A stretch of DNA of 8,502 bases from an uncultured Acinetobacter sp. (GTDB taxonomy: Bacteria; Pseudomonadota; Gammaproteobacteria; Pseudomonadales; Moraxellaceae): the NCBI GenBank assembly GCA_900766635.1, contig CAAFWA010000173.1, positions 1-8,502 on the forward strand, read 5' to 3'. Positions within the stretch are counted from its first letter, which is position 1. Each line of letters begins with the position of its first letter. The position numbers and the translations under genes are program-made. Below the pieces are notes generated by a model. The model was given only the letters and a program-made list of their open reading frames with translations. It was not told the origin of the DNA and made no database searches. Shown here one piece after another: positions 1-5,882 of the stretch.

Positions 1-39
1 AGCACTGACTATATGGCAAAGATGGTAAAGCGCTCTTAA
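1..39 (+). CDS. Possible C-terminal tail of an upstream gene (partial)
   Basis: Frame 1 is open from the window edge and reads STDYMAKMVKRS followed by TAA. This could be the last 12 codons of a gene that starts before the window. Twelve codons are too few to identify a family or to prove coding. The basic ending is compatible with a soluble bacterial protein, and nothing more can be said. It may equally be non-coding sequence. Confidence 0.3.
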   Translation, partial: STDYMAKMVKRS

Positions 40-101
40 AGGTGCTTTTGGTGTAGCCAATATGAGCTTAGCGCTTGTTATACAAAATAAAATTTAAATT
101 G

Positions 102-110
102 TGCTAGCAT
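102..110 (+). promoter_or_regulatory. Candidate extended -10 promoter for the SCP2-domain gene
   Basis: TGCTAGCAT is a TG-N-hexamer with 4 of 6 matches to TATAAT, lying 36 bases before the start codon. No convincing -35 element sits at the normal distance; TTGTTA at 75-80 is 24 bases away. The call is weak and rests only on the extended -10 pattern. Confidence 0.25.
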
Positions 111-146
111 GGATGATTGATAAACAATTACAAATAGGTTGTCTGC

Positions 147-617
147 ATGAAATTTCCAAAACTACCTGTCGTGAAGTTGCCTTTAGTGGATGTGAGTACT
201 GATCCATTAGACCTACTGATCAGTGGTTTAGTCCTGCGTATGAAGCAATTGGCACGTAGTCAGCCTAAATTTATTGAGTTAATCCAAGACCGTCAATTTC
301 GTTTAGAAATTGCCACCCAACAAGGCATGGTACGTCAAATCGTGGTTGATCATGGACATGTATCTAGTGTTTCAGGACGTGAAGCACCTGCTGATTTTGT
401 TTTGGAATTTGCAAACAGTGAACAAGCTGTTAAAACCTTAGTCAAAGGTGATACTTCAGCCATTATGAAAGGCGTACAAGACGGTTCAATTAAAATGGAG
501 GGCGATTTTAGCTTACTCGTATGGCTAAATCGTGCTGCACAATTGGTTGTGCCTAAGCAAGTGAAAACTAAAATTAAACAGGCACGTCGCTTTATTCAAG
601 AAAAAATACGCCGCTAA
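147..617 (+). CDS. SCP2 sterol-binding domain protein (UbiJ/UbiT-like)
   Basis: This is a 156-residue cytosolic protein with no signal peptide or membrane segment. Residues of roughly 25 to 135 fit the SCP2 fold. An initial helix (LLISGLVLRMKQLARSQP) is followed by a strand with a lipid-pocket pattern, then ADFVLEF, a helix around LVKGDTSAIMKG, and the typical SCP2 ending IKMEGDFSLLVWLNRAAQ. The tail is strongly basic (KQARRFIQEKIRR). In proteobacteria, stand-alone SCP2 proteins include UbiJ and UbiT, accessory lipid-binding factors of ubiquinone synthesis. That role is an inference here, because no ubi gene is visible and the protein is shorter than E. coli UbiJ (about 200 residues) and UbiT (about 174). 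The ATG is preceded by a short AGG at 136-138, 8 bases upstream. The gene ends in a strong terminator shared with dtd. Confidence 0.75.
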   Translation: MKFPKLPVVKLPLVDVSTDPLDLLISGLVLRMKQLARSQPKFIELIQDRQFRLEIATQQGMVRQIVVDHGHVSSVSGREAPADFVLEFANSEQAVKTLVKGDTSAIMKGVQDGSIKMEGDFSLLVWLNRAAQLVVPKQVKTKIKQARRFIQEKIRR

Positions 618-624
618 GCGATTT

Positions 625-653
625 AAAAAGCCCTCATGCTGAGGGCTTTTTTT
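625..653. terminator. Bidirectional terminator between SCP2 gene and dtd
   Basis: The stem AGCCCTCA (629-636) pairs with TGAGGGCT (640-647) around the loop TGC. An A-run lies on the left and a T-run on the right, so the structure can terminate both the rightward SCP2 gene and leftward dtd. The T-run touches the dtd stop codon. Confidence 0.9.
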
Positions 654-1092
654 ATTCTACTTCTAAATTAAATGTTACAGGCCCATCATTGATCAAATGT
701 ACTTTCATATCGGCAGCGAAAATACCAGTTTCAACACGGGTAAATTGAGTTTTGGCATATTCAACTAACTCTTCATAGAGCACTTTGGCTTCTTGAGGGG
801 GCATAGCAGGGCCAAAATCGGGGCGTAGGCCTTTTTGAGTTTGTGCCATCAGGGTAAACTGCGATACCAATAATATACCGCCGCCAGCTTGGGCCACATT
901 CCACCCCATTTTGCCTTGTTCATCATCAAAAAAACGATACTTTAAAATTTTATCAATCAGCTTTTTGCCTTTTTCTAAATTATCATTTTGCCCCAGCCCT
1001 AAAAACACTAAAATTCCATGATCAATTTGCCCTGTAATCTGACCATCGACCACCACTTTTGCTTCTAAAACTCGTTGCAATAATGCGCGCAT
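652..1092 (-). CDS. dtd: D-aminoacyl-tRNA deacylase (DTD)
   Basis: The protein has 146 residues, the normal length for the family. It hydrolyses the ester of D-amino acids (and glycine) wrongly attached to tRNAs, a cytosolic proofreading step, and the family acts as a homodimer with the active site at the interface. Both signature motifs are present: SQFTL at residues 77-81, with the active-site threonine, and the Gly-cisPro motif NDGPVT, with GP at 137-138. The GLRPDF segment between them is also typical. The frame stays open upstream to a TTG at 1140, but MRALLQRV at 1092 is the characteristic N-terminus. The longer start would also lie inside the likely promoter (extended -10 at 1131-1139). 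The ribosome-binding site is weak. The gene is single and converges on the SCP2 gene. Confidence 0.96.
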   Translation of the reverse strand: MRALLQRVLEAKVVVDGQITGQIDHGILVFLGLGQNDNLEKGKKLIDKILKYRFFDDEQGKMGWNVAQAGGGILLVSQFTLMAQTQKGLRPDFGPAMPPQEAKVLYEELVEYAKTQFTRVETGIFAADMKVHLINDGPVTFNLEVE

Positions 1093-1130
1093 AAAGTAAC
1101 CAAAATCATATATTTCTGTGCTTGTGACAC

Positions 1131-1156
1131 ATTGTAGCAAAACTGCATAATGGCAA
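1131..1156 (-). promoter_or_regulatory. Likely dtd promoter
   Basis: On the minus strand, TGCTACAAT (1139-1131) is an extended -10 with 5 of 6 matches. TTGCCA (1156-1151) matches the -35 consensus at 5 of 6 positions, but with a short 14-base spacer. The predicted RNA would start near 1124, about 30 bases before the dtd ATG. This supports the shorter dtd start. Confidence 0.5.
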
Positions 1157-1158
1157 CT

Positions 1159-1260
1159 AATGATAATAAAAAATTAGCCTTTAACTTGCTGATAAAAAAT
1201 TATTTTTATCAACGTGAAGCTTAATTTAATAAAACGATGAGGCTAATAAAAATTATCATT
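1159..1260. repeat. Nested AT-rich inverted repeats upstream of katB
   Basis: Outer arms 1159-1180 and 1240-1260 are complementary at both ends: AATGATAAT with ATTATCATT, and TTAGCCT with AGGCTAA. They are separated by unpaired A-rich centres of 6 and 5 bases. Inside lies a second perfect dyad: TGATAAAAA (1190-1198), loop ATTA, TTTTTATCA (1203-1211). All sites share the word TGATAA. On the minus strand the right arm reads TGATAATTTTTATTA, which is 12 of 14 to the Fur 7-1-7 pattern TGATAATnATTATCA. It is therefore a candidate operator region for katB and possibly dtd. Fur as the binder is an inference. No target-site duplication is visible, which argues against a small transposable element. 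Confidence 0.55.
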
Positions 1261-1328
1261 TTTACCTCTAAACTAAATTTTAGTACCTTAACCTATGCAG
1301 GAAAGGTATTTATTGAGAGATGACATTC

Positions 1329-2849
1329 ATGTTTAAGCGTTCTTTGCTCGTCGCTATGCTTGCAGCAGTGACTGCTGGTGTACAAGCAGCGCCATTAACA
1401 AAAGATAACGGCGCACCAGTTGGTGATAACCAAAACTCGATCACCGCGGGTGAAAATGGTTCAGTTCTATTACAAGACGTACAACTCGTACAAAAATTAC
1501 AACGTTTTGGTCGTGAGCGTATTCCTGAGCGTGTAGTACACGCGCGTGGTACAGGTGCTTACGGTGAATTCGTTGCAACTAAAGATTTATCTGACTTAAC
1601 CGTTGCTTCACTTTTCAAAGCGGGTACTAAAACTCCAGTATTCGTACGTTTCTCTACCGTAATTCACCCGAAAGGTTCACCAGAAACTTTACGTGACCCA
1701 CACGGTTTTGCTGTGAAGTTCTACACACAAGAAGGTAACTGGGACCTAGTAGGTAACAACTTACCAGTATTCTTTATCCGTGATGCAATCAAATTCCCTG
1801 ATTTCATTCACGCAATGAAACCAAGCCCAGTCAACAATGTTCAAGATGCAAACCGTGTGTTTGACTTCTTACAAAGCCAACCATGGGCTGTAAACATGTT
1901 GACTTATGTTTACTCAAACAACGGTATTCCAACAAGCTACCGTGAACAAGACGGCTTTGGCGTACATGCATTCAAACTTTACAATGACAAAGGCGAATAC
2001 AAGTACGTTAAGTTTAACTGGCGTTCTAAGCAGGGTGTGAAAGGTTTAAATCTTGAACAAGCTGCGATGATGCAAGGTAAAGACTTCAACCACTTAACTA
2101 ACGATCTTTATAACAATATCAATGCGGGTAAATATCCAAAATGGGATCTTTACATCCAAGTGCTTGATCCTAAAGATTTAAACAACTTTGACTTTAACCC
2201 ACTTGATGCAACTAAAATTTGGCCAACCAATTTAGTTCCAGAAACTAAAGTGGGCACATTAACCCTTAACCGTATGCCGAAGAACTTCTTCAACGAAACT
2301 GAGCAATCAGCTTTGGCTCCGGGTAACTTAGTACCAGGTATCGAGCCATCAGAAGACCGTCTATTACAAGGTCGTATCTTCTCTTACTCTGATACACAAA
2401 TGTACCGCTTGGGTGCAAACCACCAGCAAATTCCTGTAAACCGTCCAATTGTTGCTGTAAACAACAACAACCAAGAAGGTTTCATGAATATGTCTGAGCG
2501 TGATTCTAACGTGAATTACGAACCAAGCCGTATGGAACCAAAACCAGCAACTGCGAAAGCAAAAGCTGTTAACACACCGCTGAATGGTACTGTTCTTCAA
2601 CAAGCAATTCAGAAAGATCAGCCATTTAAACAAGCAGGTGAGTTATACCGTTCTTACTCAGCTCAAGAGAAAACTGACTTGATCCGTAACTTAGCAGCTG
2701 ATTTAGGTGCGGTAAAAGACTCAGAAACTAAGCACATTATGTTGTCTTATTTCTACAAAGCTGATGCTGACTACGGTACACGTTTAACTGCTGCAGTTAA
2801 GGGTAACTTAGCAACAGTTAAAGCAAAAGCAGCTCAATTAAAAGACTAA
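1329..2849 (+). CDS. katB: Exported monofunctional haem catalase, KatB type
   Basis: The protein has 506 residues and converts hydrogen peroxide to water and oxygen using haem b. Residues 1-20 form a signal peptide (basic MFKR, hydrophobic core, cut after VQA), so the enzyme is expected in the periplasm, as for P. aeruginosa KatB. Catalase motifs are intact: RFGRERIPERVVHARG with catalytic His71, VGNN at 141-144 with the catalytic Asn followed by PVFFIRD, and the haem-ligand motif R349-IFS-Y353. The length fits the small-subunit class without the C-terminal flavodoxin-like domain of large KatE enzymes. An in-frame ATG lies at 1320. The ATG at 1329 is preferred because GAGAG at 1315-1319 is ideally spaced from it and signal peptides usually start this way. 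Codon choice favours AAC and TTC far more than the neighbours do, suggesting high expression. ankB follows on the same strand. Confidence 0.95.
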   Translation: MFKRSLLVAMLAAVTAGVQAAPLTKDNGAPVGDNQNSITAGENGSVLLQDVQLVQKLQRFGRERIPERVVHARGTGAYGEFVATKDLSDLTVASLFKAGTKTPVFVRFSTVIHPKGSPETLRDPHGFAVKFYTQEGNWDLVGNNLPVFFIRDAIKFPDFIHAMKPSPVNNVQDANRVFDFLQSQPWAVNMLTYVYSNNGIPTSYREQDGFGVHAFKLYNDKGEYKYVKFNWRSKQGVKGLNLEQAAMMQGKDFNHLTNDLYNNINAGKYPKWDLYIQVLDPKDLNNFDFNPLDATKIWPTNLVPETKVGTLTLNRMPKNFFNETEQSALAPGNLVPGIEPSEDRLLQGRIFSYSDTQMYRLGANHQQIPVNRPIVAVNNNNQEGFMNMSERDSNVNYEPSRMEPKPATAKAKAVNTPLNGTVLQQAIQKDQPFKQAGELYRSYSAQEKTDLIRNLAADLGAVKDSETKHIMLSYFYKADADYGTRLTAAVKGNLATVKAKAAQLKD

Positions 2850-2870
2850 TTTCGATGAGTCTGTAAGATT

Positions 2871-2954
2871 GGTGATTGGTGCATCGCGGAAATCACCTCC
2901 CTTAAGTCCTGTAAAACTCAATTCCTTTCCTGCACCTTAGGGGAGTTTTACAGG
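2871..2954 (+). promoter_or_regulatory. Competing RNA hairpins in the katB-ankB spacer
   Basis: Three pairings can be drawn. A joins GGTGATT (2871-2877) to AATCACC (2891-2897). B joins CTCCCTTAAG (2897-2906) to CTTAGGGGAG (2936-2945), 10 pairs with one G-U. C joins CCTGTAAAACTC (2908-2919) to GAGTTTTACAGG (2943-2954), 12 perfect pairs. B and C share bases 2943-2945 and cross each other, so they are largely exclusive. No T-run follows C, so it is not a standard terminator. It may set mRNA stability or the katB:ankB ratio. It could instead be a protein operator, which cannot be excluded. Confidence 0.5.
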
Positions 2955-2998
2955 CGCTGTTGAGTCCTACATCCTTCCATCTATCTATAGGAACCATC

Positions 2999-3466
2999 AT
3001 GAAACTATTCAAAAGCATCATGCTCACTGTAGCTTTAGGCGTATGTGGTGTATCGACCCAAGCACAAGTAGAACCTCAACAAACCGCTCAACAAGAGCTG
3101 ATTGATCTTTATTTTGCTGCCGCACGTACAGGCAATAGCGAAGTGATTGATGAGTTTTTAAAGCATGGTTTTCCTGTTGATGTGAAAAATAAAGACGGTT
3201 ATACCGCTTTAATGATGGCAAGTTACTACGGACATGAAGACATTGTAAGGACCTTACTCAATCAAGGGGCTGATCGTTGTTTACGTGACAACAAAGGCAA
3301 TACTGCTTTGATGGGGGCAATTTTTAAATTAGAGTGGTCAATTGCTAAGCAACTAAAAAATGTGGATTGCGATGTGAATGCTAAACAAACAGGTCAAAAA
3401 ACCCTTGCCGAATTTGCCAAAGTGATTGGCCAAGATGAAAAACTCAAGCAATTGCTACAAGAATAA
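2999..3466 (+). CDS. ankB: Exported ankyrin-repeat protein downstream of catalase (AnkB-like)
   Basis: The protein has 155 residues. Residues 1-22 form a signal peptide (MKLFKS, hydrophobic core, cut after STQA). The cysteine at 16 lacks a proper lipobox, so this is not a clear lipoprotein. Residues 33 to about 150 hold three to four ankyrin repeats, the clearest being DGYTALMMASYYGHEDIVR near 66-84 and KGNTALMGAIF near 99-109. In P. aeruginosa, ankB lies after katB and is needed for full KatB activity. In Campylobacter, an ankyrin protein next to KatA helps haem loading. A role as periplasmic helper of the upstream catalase is therefore a reasonable inference. The ATG at 2999 has AGGA at 2989-2992. 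An in-frame TTG at 2960 would place extra residues before the signal peptide and is rejected. No clear terminator follows. Confidence 0.87.
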   Translation: MKLFKSIMLTVALGVCGVSTQAQVEPQQTAQQELIDLYFAAARTGNSEVIDEFLKHGFPVDVKNKDGYTALMMASYYGHEDIVRTLLNQGADRCLRDNKGNTALMGAIFKLEWSIAKQLKNVDCDVNAKQTGQKTLAEFAKVIGQDEKLKQLLQE

Positions 3467-3528
3467 ATTTGAAGGTTTAAATGGGTTTTGTTTCTTAAGT
3501 AGAAGTTAAAAAACCAACAATAAATTGC

Positions 3529-3557
3529 TTGAGAAAATCCAATGCTAATCTTATTAT
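3529..3557 (+). promoter_or_regulatory. Sigma-70 promoter of the ribbon-helix-helix gene
   Basis: TTGAGA (3529-3534, 5 of 6) and TATTAT (3552-3557, 5 of 6) are separated by exactly 17 bases. An overlapping perfect TATAAT is at 3555-3560. The start codon is about 30 bases downstream. This separates the small gene from the katB-ankB unit. Confidence 0.6.
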
Positions 3558-3590
3558 AATTTCATGTAAATTTAAGACGTATTTTGAATT

Positions 3591-3782
3591 ATGGAAAATA
3601 AAACCGCACGCTTAACTGTGTTAATTGATCCCGTGAAAAAGGAAGCTTTTGAGGAATTGTGTGCACGTCAAGATCTCAAGCCCTCTCAAGTTGTACGTCA
3701 ACTCATTCGTGATTATTTAAATCAACATGGCGTTGATTATGCTACTAAAATGCAACCACCAAGTTCTGTTTCTTCAAAATAA
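3591..3782 (+). CDS. Small ribbon-helix-helix (CopG/Arc-type) protein
   Basis: The protein has 63 residues. The start TARLTVLIDP forms the short DNA-contacting beta-strand of the ribbon-helix-helix fold. Helix A follows (VKKEAFEELCARQ), then a turn with the conserved LKPSQVVRQLIRDYL pattern of helix B. The tail (QPPSSVSSK) is polar and probably disordered. Such proteins bind DNA as dimers and act as local repressors, or as antitoxins when paired with a toxin. No toxin gene is adjacent: the next gene runs the other way and ankB has its own function. An orphan transcription factor is therefore the better guess, with unknown targets. The ribosome-binding site before the ATG is poor, but a good promoter and a terminator frame it as a single-gene unit. 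Confidence 0.8.
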   Translation: MENKTARLTVLIDPVKKEAFEELCARQDLKPSQVVRQLIRDYLNQHGVDYATKMQPPSSVSSK

Positions 3783-3796
3783 TTAATTTTGAAGGT

Positions 3797-3829
3797 AAAA
3801 AAAATCTGTCATTTAAGACAGATTTTTTT
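3797..3829. terminator. Bidirectional terminator after the ribbon-helix-helix gene
   Basis: The stem TCTGTC (3805-3810) pairs with GACAGA (3817-3822) around ATTTAA. Eight A lie before it and seven T after it. It serves the rightward small gene and the leftward Roadblock gene, whose stop codon is at 3844-3846. Confidence 0.9.
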
Positions 3830-3843
3830 AGTTCATTTCACAA

Positions 3844-4200
3844 TTAAGCGAAATCTAAACCTTTTTCAAAGCCACGTAATTCGTGACGTGCCATAGCAAG
3901 GTTTGACTTTTGACGGTCTAATACAAGGTACAAGAATAATTCGTCGTTACGGTCAAGCGGACGCATTAAGTGATATTGCTTACCTAAAGTAATTAAAATA
4001 TCTTCAATTTTGTCGTTTAGTTGTAATGCTTTTGCTGTTTTTACTTTCGCACGAATTACTTCAGTGTTACCCGCTGCTGCTAGCTCTAAGTCAAGACCGC
4101 TACCTAAAGTTGCAAGTGCAAGGCCACTTGAGCTATCTACAAGTGCAGCTGCTACAAAGCCGTCAATTTCTGCTAATTCATCTAAAGTCAATTTAGCCAT
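3844..4200 (-). CDS. Solitary Roadblock/LC7-like domain protein
   Basis: The protein has 118 residues, is cytosolic, and is almost entirely one alpha/beta domain. The layout fits the Roadblock/LC7 fold: an N-terminal helix ([11 protein letters not shown]), a strand pair with the typical glycine turn ([19 protein letters not shown]), a central helix starting [15 protein letters not shown], a strand ([16 protein letters not shown]), a strand (ELFLYLVLD) and a final helix ([17 protein letters not shown]). In bacteria these domains often regulate MglA-type small GTPases or act as scaffolds, but no GTPase is nearby. The biological role is unknown to me. The ATG has a strong ribosome-binding site (AGGGGA, minus strand 4213-4208) inside a direct repeat TGGGTC (4203-4208 and 4212-4217). 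The alanine- and leucine-rich composition and good signals suggest appreciable expression. Family assignment is from pattern recognition only. Confidence 0.68.
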   Translation of the reverse strand: MAKLTLDELAEIDGFVAAALVDSSSGLALATLGSGLDLELAAAGNTEVIRAKVKTAKALQLNDKIEDILITLGKQYHLMRPLDRNDELFLYLVLDRQKSNLAMARHELRGFEKGLDFA

Positions 4201-4245
4201 GGTGGGTCCCCTGGGTCGTATAAAAGTAGAGTAGAAATTTTACTT

Positions 4246-4275
4246 TTTTTAGCAAAACATTTTCTTTTTTGCCAA
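4246..4275 (-). promoter_or_regulatory. Likely promoter of the Roadblock-like gene
   Basis: On the minus strand TTGGCA (4275-4270, 5 of 6) and TAAAAA (4251-4246, 4 of 6) are 18 bases apart. The -10 is preceded by TGC, giving an extended -10. The leader would be about 40 bases long. Confidence 0.5.
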
Positions 4276-4510
4276 GAACTATGCTAATTAAAAAGTTTAT
4301 CTATTGCAATAAAATATAATTAAAAAATATTTAATCATCATGAAATTAACATAATATGTTAATGTTTTGTGATGCAGTTAGCAAAATCATCCATCAAAAT
4401 TTTAAATTCAAGTGAAGTTAAACTGATAAATCACAAATGCTCACTCCTTTATAAATCAAATTAAGCCACTTGTGCATAAAAAATGTAAAAAATCACCCAA
4501 GATCGTTTTT
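4276..4510. other. AT-rich gene-free stretch between divergent promoters
   Basis: No reading frame here looks coding; the longest ATG frame I followed gives 19 residues with no ribosome-binding site. A perfect TATAAT at 4315-4320 has no good -35 partner. The stretch holds the palindrome at 4345-4363 and a run of eight T at 4506-4513 that is not preceded by a G/C-rich hairpin. It probably acts as regulatory spacer. A small RNA cannot be excluded from sequence alone. Confidence 0.5.
4345..4363. promoter_or_regulatory. 19-base palindrome, candidate operator
   Basis: ATTAACATA and TATGTTAAT are perfect 9-base arms around a single central A. With a one-base centre it cannot form a normal RNA hairpin, so a dimeric DNA-binding protein is the likely reader. 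It lies about 70 bases upstream of the Roadblock promoter and about 155 bases upstream of the pncB promoter. The regulator is unknown. Confidence 0.45.
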
Positions 4511-4516
4511 TTTGAT

Positions 4517-4544
4517 TTGCAACTGACAATTAAGTTTTTATAGT
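4517..4544 (+). promoter_or_regulatory. Likely pncB promoter
   Basis: TTGCAA (4517-4522, 4 of 6) and TATAGT (4539-4544, 5 of 6) are 16 bases apart. The predicted RNA starts near 4551, about 22 bases before the ATG at 4573. A GTG at 4543 would fall inside the -10 box, which helps decide the pncB start. Confidence 0.5.
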
Positions 4545-4572
4545 GAAGATAGGACTTCTTCATGAGCAGAAT

Positions 4573-5781
4573 ATGCAGCCTATCATTCAATCCTTGCTGG
4601 ATACGGACCTGTATAAATTTACCATGCTACAGGTGGTATTACACAAATTTCCTCAAACGCATAGCGTCTATCATTTTCGCTGTCGTAATTTGGAACAGAC
4701 TGAATATCCCTTGGTTGATATTTTGCCTGAACTCCAACAACAACTTGATTATTTATGTGAACTCAAATTTAAAGAAGATGAGCTAACTTACCTACGCAGC
4801 TTACGTTTTATTAAAAGTGACTTTGTTGACTATCTAGAACTGTTTCAACTAAAACGTCGTTTTATTAAAGCAGGTATCGACAGTGAAGGGCGTTTGGATA
4901 TTTGGGTCGAAGGCCCAATGGTTCAAGCCATGATGTTTGAGATTTTTGTGCTTGCCATTGTCAATGAGCTGTATTTTTCTAAGATTCGCTCTGATGCAGT
5001 GTTACAAGAAGGTGAACGTCGTTTAACAGCTAAAATTGCCCTTATGCAGCAATATCAAGCGCAACAAAATCCTGAAGATCCGCCGTTTTTAGTGTCCGAC
5101 TTTGGCACACGCCGTCGCTATAGCTTGGCTTGGCAAAAACATGTGGTACAACAATTTCATCAAGCTGTGCCTCATATTTTCCGTGGTACAAGTAATGTGT
5201 TCTTGGCTAAAGAGCTGAATATCACGCCAATTGGTACTATGGCCCACGAATTTTTACAGGCTTTTCAAGCTTTAGATGTGCGTTTACGCGATTTTCAAAA
5301 ATCAGCGCTTGAAACGTGGGTACAAGAATATCGTGGAGATTTGGGCATTGCCTTAACCGATGTCGTGGGTATGGATGCATTCTTACGTGATTTTGACTTG
5401 TACTTTGCCAAATTATTCGATGGTTTACGGCATGACAGTGGCGACCCCTACGAATGGGGTGATAAAGCTTATGAGCATTATAAAAAGCTGAAAATTGACA
5501 GCAAAACCAAAATGCTCACCTTTAGTGATGGTTTAGATGTCGAAAAAGCATGGCAACTCTACCAATACTTTAAAGATCGTTTCCAAGTGAGTTTTGGGAT
5601 TGGCACCAATTTAACCAATGATATGGGGCAAACTCCTCTTAATATTGTTTTAAAATTGGTGGAGTGTAATGGTCAATCGGTGGCGAAAATTTCTGATAGT
5701 CCCGGTAAAACCATGACGGATAATGATACGTTCTTGGCTTATCTACGTCAGGTATTTGAGATTCAAGAACCCGAAGCATAA
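4573..5781 (+). CDS. pncB: Nicotinate phosphoribosyltransferase
   Basis: The protein has 402 residues, matching E. coli PncB (400). It joins nicotinate and PRPP to form nicotinate mononucleotide with ATP hydrolysis, the entry step of the Preiss-Handler NAD salvage route in the cytosol. Family motifs in order are [13 protein letters not shown] at 7-19, FRCRN at 35-39, DFGTRRR at 176-182, GTSN at 205-208, GTMAHEF at 221-227 with the phosphorylated His225, LRHDSGDP at 285-292 for PRPP binding, FGIGTNLT at 341-348 and KISDSPGKT at 372-380. All key residues are present. The frame extends to a GTG at 4543, but the ATG at 4573 fits the family N-terminus and lies downstream of the likely promoter. 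Its ribosome-binding site (GAG within GAGCAGA, 4564-4570) is moderate. The gene appears monocistronic, ending at a hairpin. Confidence 0.97.
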   Translation: MQPIIQSLLDTDLYKFTMLQVVLHKFPQTHSVYHFRCRNLEQTEYPLVDILPELQQQLDYLCELKFKEDELTYLRSLRFIKSDFVDYLELFQLKRRFIKAGIDSEGRLDIWVEGPMVQAMMFEIFVLAIVNELYFSKIRSDAVLQEGERRLTAKIALMQQYQAQQNPEDPPFLVSDFGTRRRYSLAWQKHVVQQFHQAVPHIFRGTSNVFLAKELNITPIGTMAHEFLQAFQALDVRLRDFQKSALETWVQEYRGDLGIALTDVVGMDAFLRDFDLYFAKLFDGLRHDSGDPYEWGDKAYEHYKKLKIDSKTKMLTFSDGLDVEKAWQLYQYFKDRFQVSFGIGTNLTNDMGQTPLNIVLKLVECNGQSVAKISDSPGKTMTDNDTFLAYLRQVFEIQEPEA

Positions 5782-5787
5782 TCTTGA

Positions 5788-5831
5788 GCTGATTTTTTGC
5801 ACCACATCAGCAAAAAATCAGCCTTTTGCTT
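5788..5831 (+). terminator. Probable terminator after pncB
   Basis: GCTGATTTTTTGC (5788-5800) and GCAAAAAATCAGC (5810-5822) form a perfect 13-bp stem with a 9-base loop. The following tract CTTTTGCTTT is only partly T, so termination may be incomplete and some transcription may run into the rhodanese gene. Confidence 0.6.
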
Positions 5832-5842
5832 TGCCTACGCTA

Positions 5843-5851
5843 TGCTAATAT
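5843..5851 (+). promoter_or_regulatory. Candidate extended -10 for the rhodanese-psd operon
   Basis: TGCTAATAT is a TG-N-hexamer with 4 of 6 matches, 31 bases before the rhodanese ATG and just after the pncB hairpin. TTGCTT at 5826-5831 is too close (14 bases) to be a good -35. The call is tentative. Confidence 0.3.
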
Positions 5852-5882
5852 TTTCCATGCCATTCTGATAACGACTACAACG

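Noticed and set aside
28..76. AAGCGCT/AGCGCTT inverted repeat as a terminator of the upstream gene
   Set aside because: The loop is 35 bases long and no T-run follows. Seven-base arms at this distance may be chance.
1159..1260. Miniature inverted-repeat transposable element
   Set aside because: The flanks show no target-site duplication, the arms are imperfect and very AT-rich, and no second copy is in the window. An operator region explains it better.
2364..2633. Open frame of 89 codons on the minus strand inside katB
   Set aside because: It is a shadow of the strongly conserved catalase frame, and its protein is rich in Cys, Trp and His with no domain pattern.
2960..2998. TTG start at 2960 for ankB
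   Set aside because: It adds 13 residues before a clear signal peptide, while the ATG at 2999 has a well-placed AGGA.
3591..4200. Toxin-antitoxin module made of the ribbon-helix-helix and Roadblock-like genes
   Set aside because: The genes are convergent with a strong terminator between them, and the Roadblock-like fold is not a toxin fold.
4010..4234. Open frame of 74 codons on the plus strand opposite the Roadblock gene
   Set aside because: It is antisense to a gene with clear start, ribosome-binding site and terminator, and is low-complexity in Ser and Ala.
4356..4415. Short ATG frame of 19 codons starting in the palindrome
   Set aside because: There is no ribosome-binding site, no promoter placed for it and no recognisable peptide, so it is likely chance.
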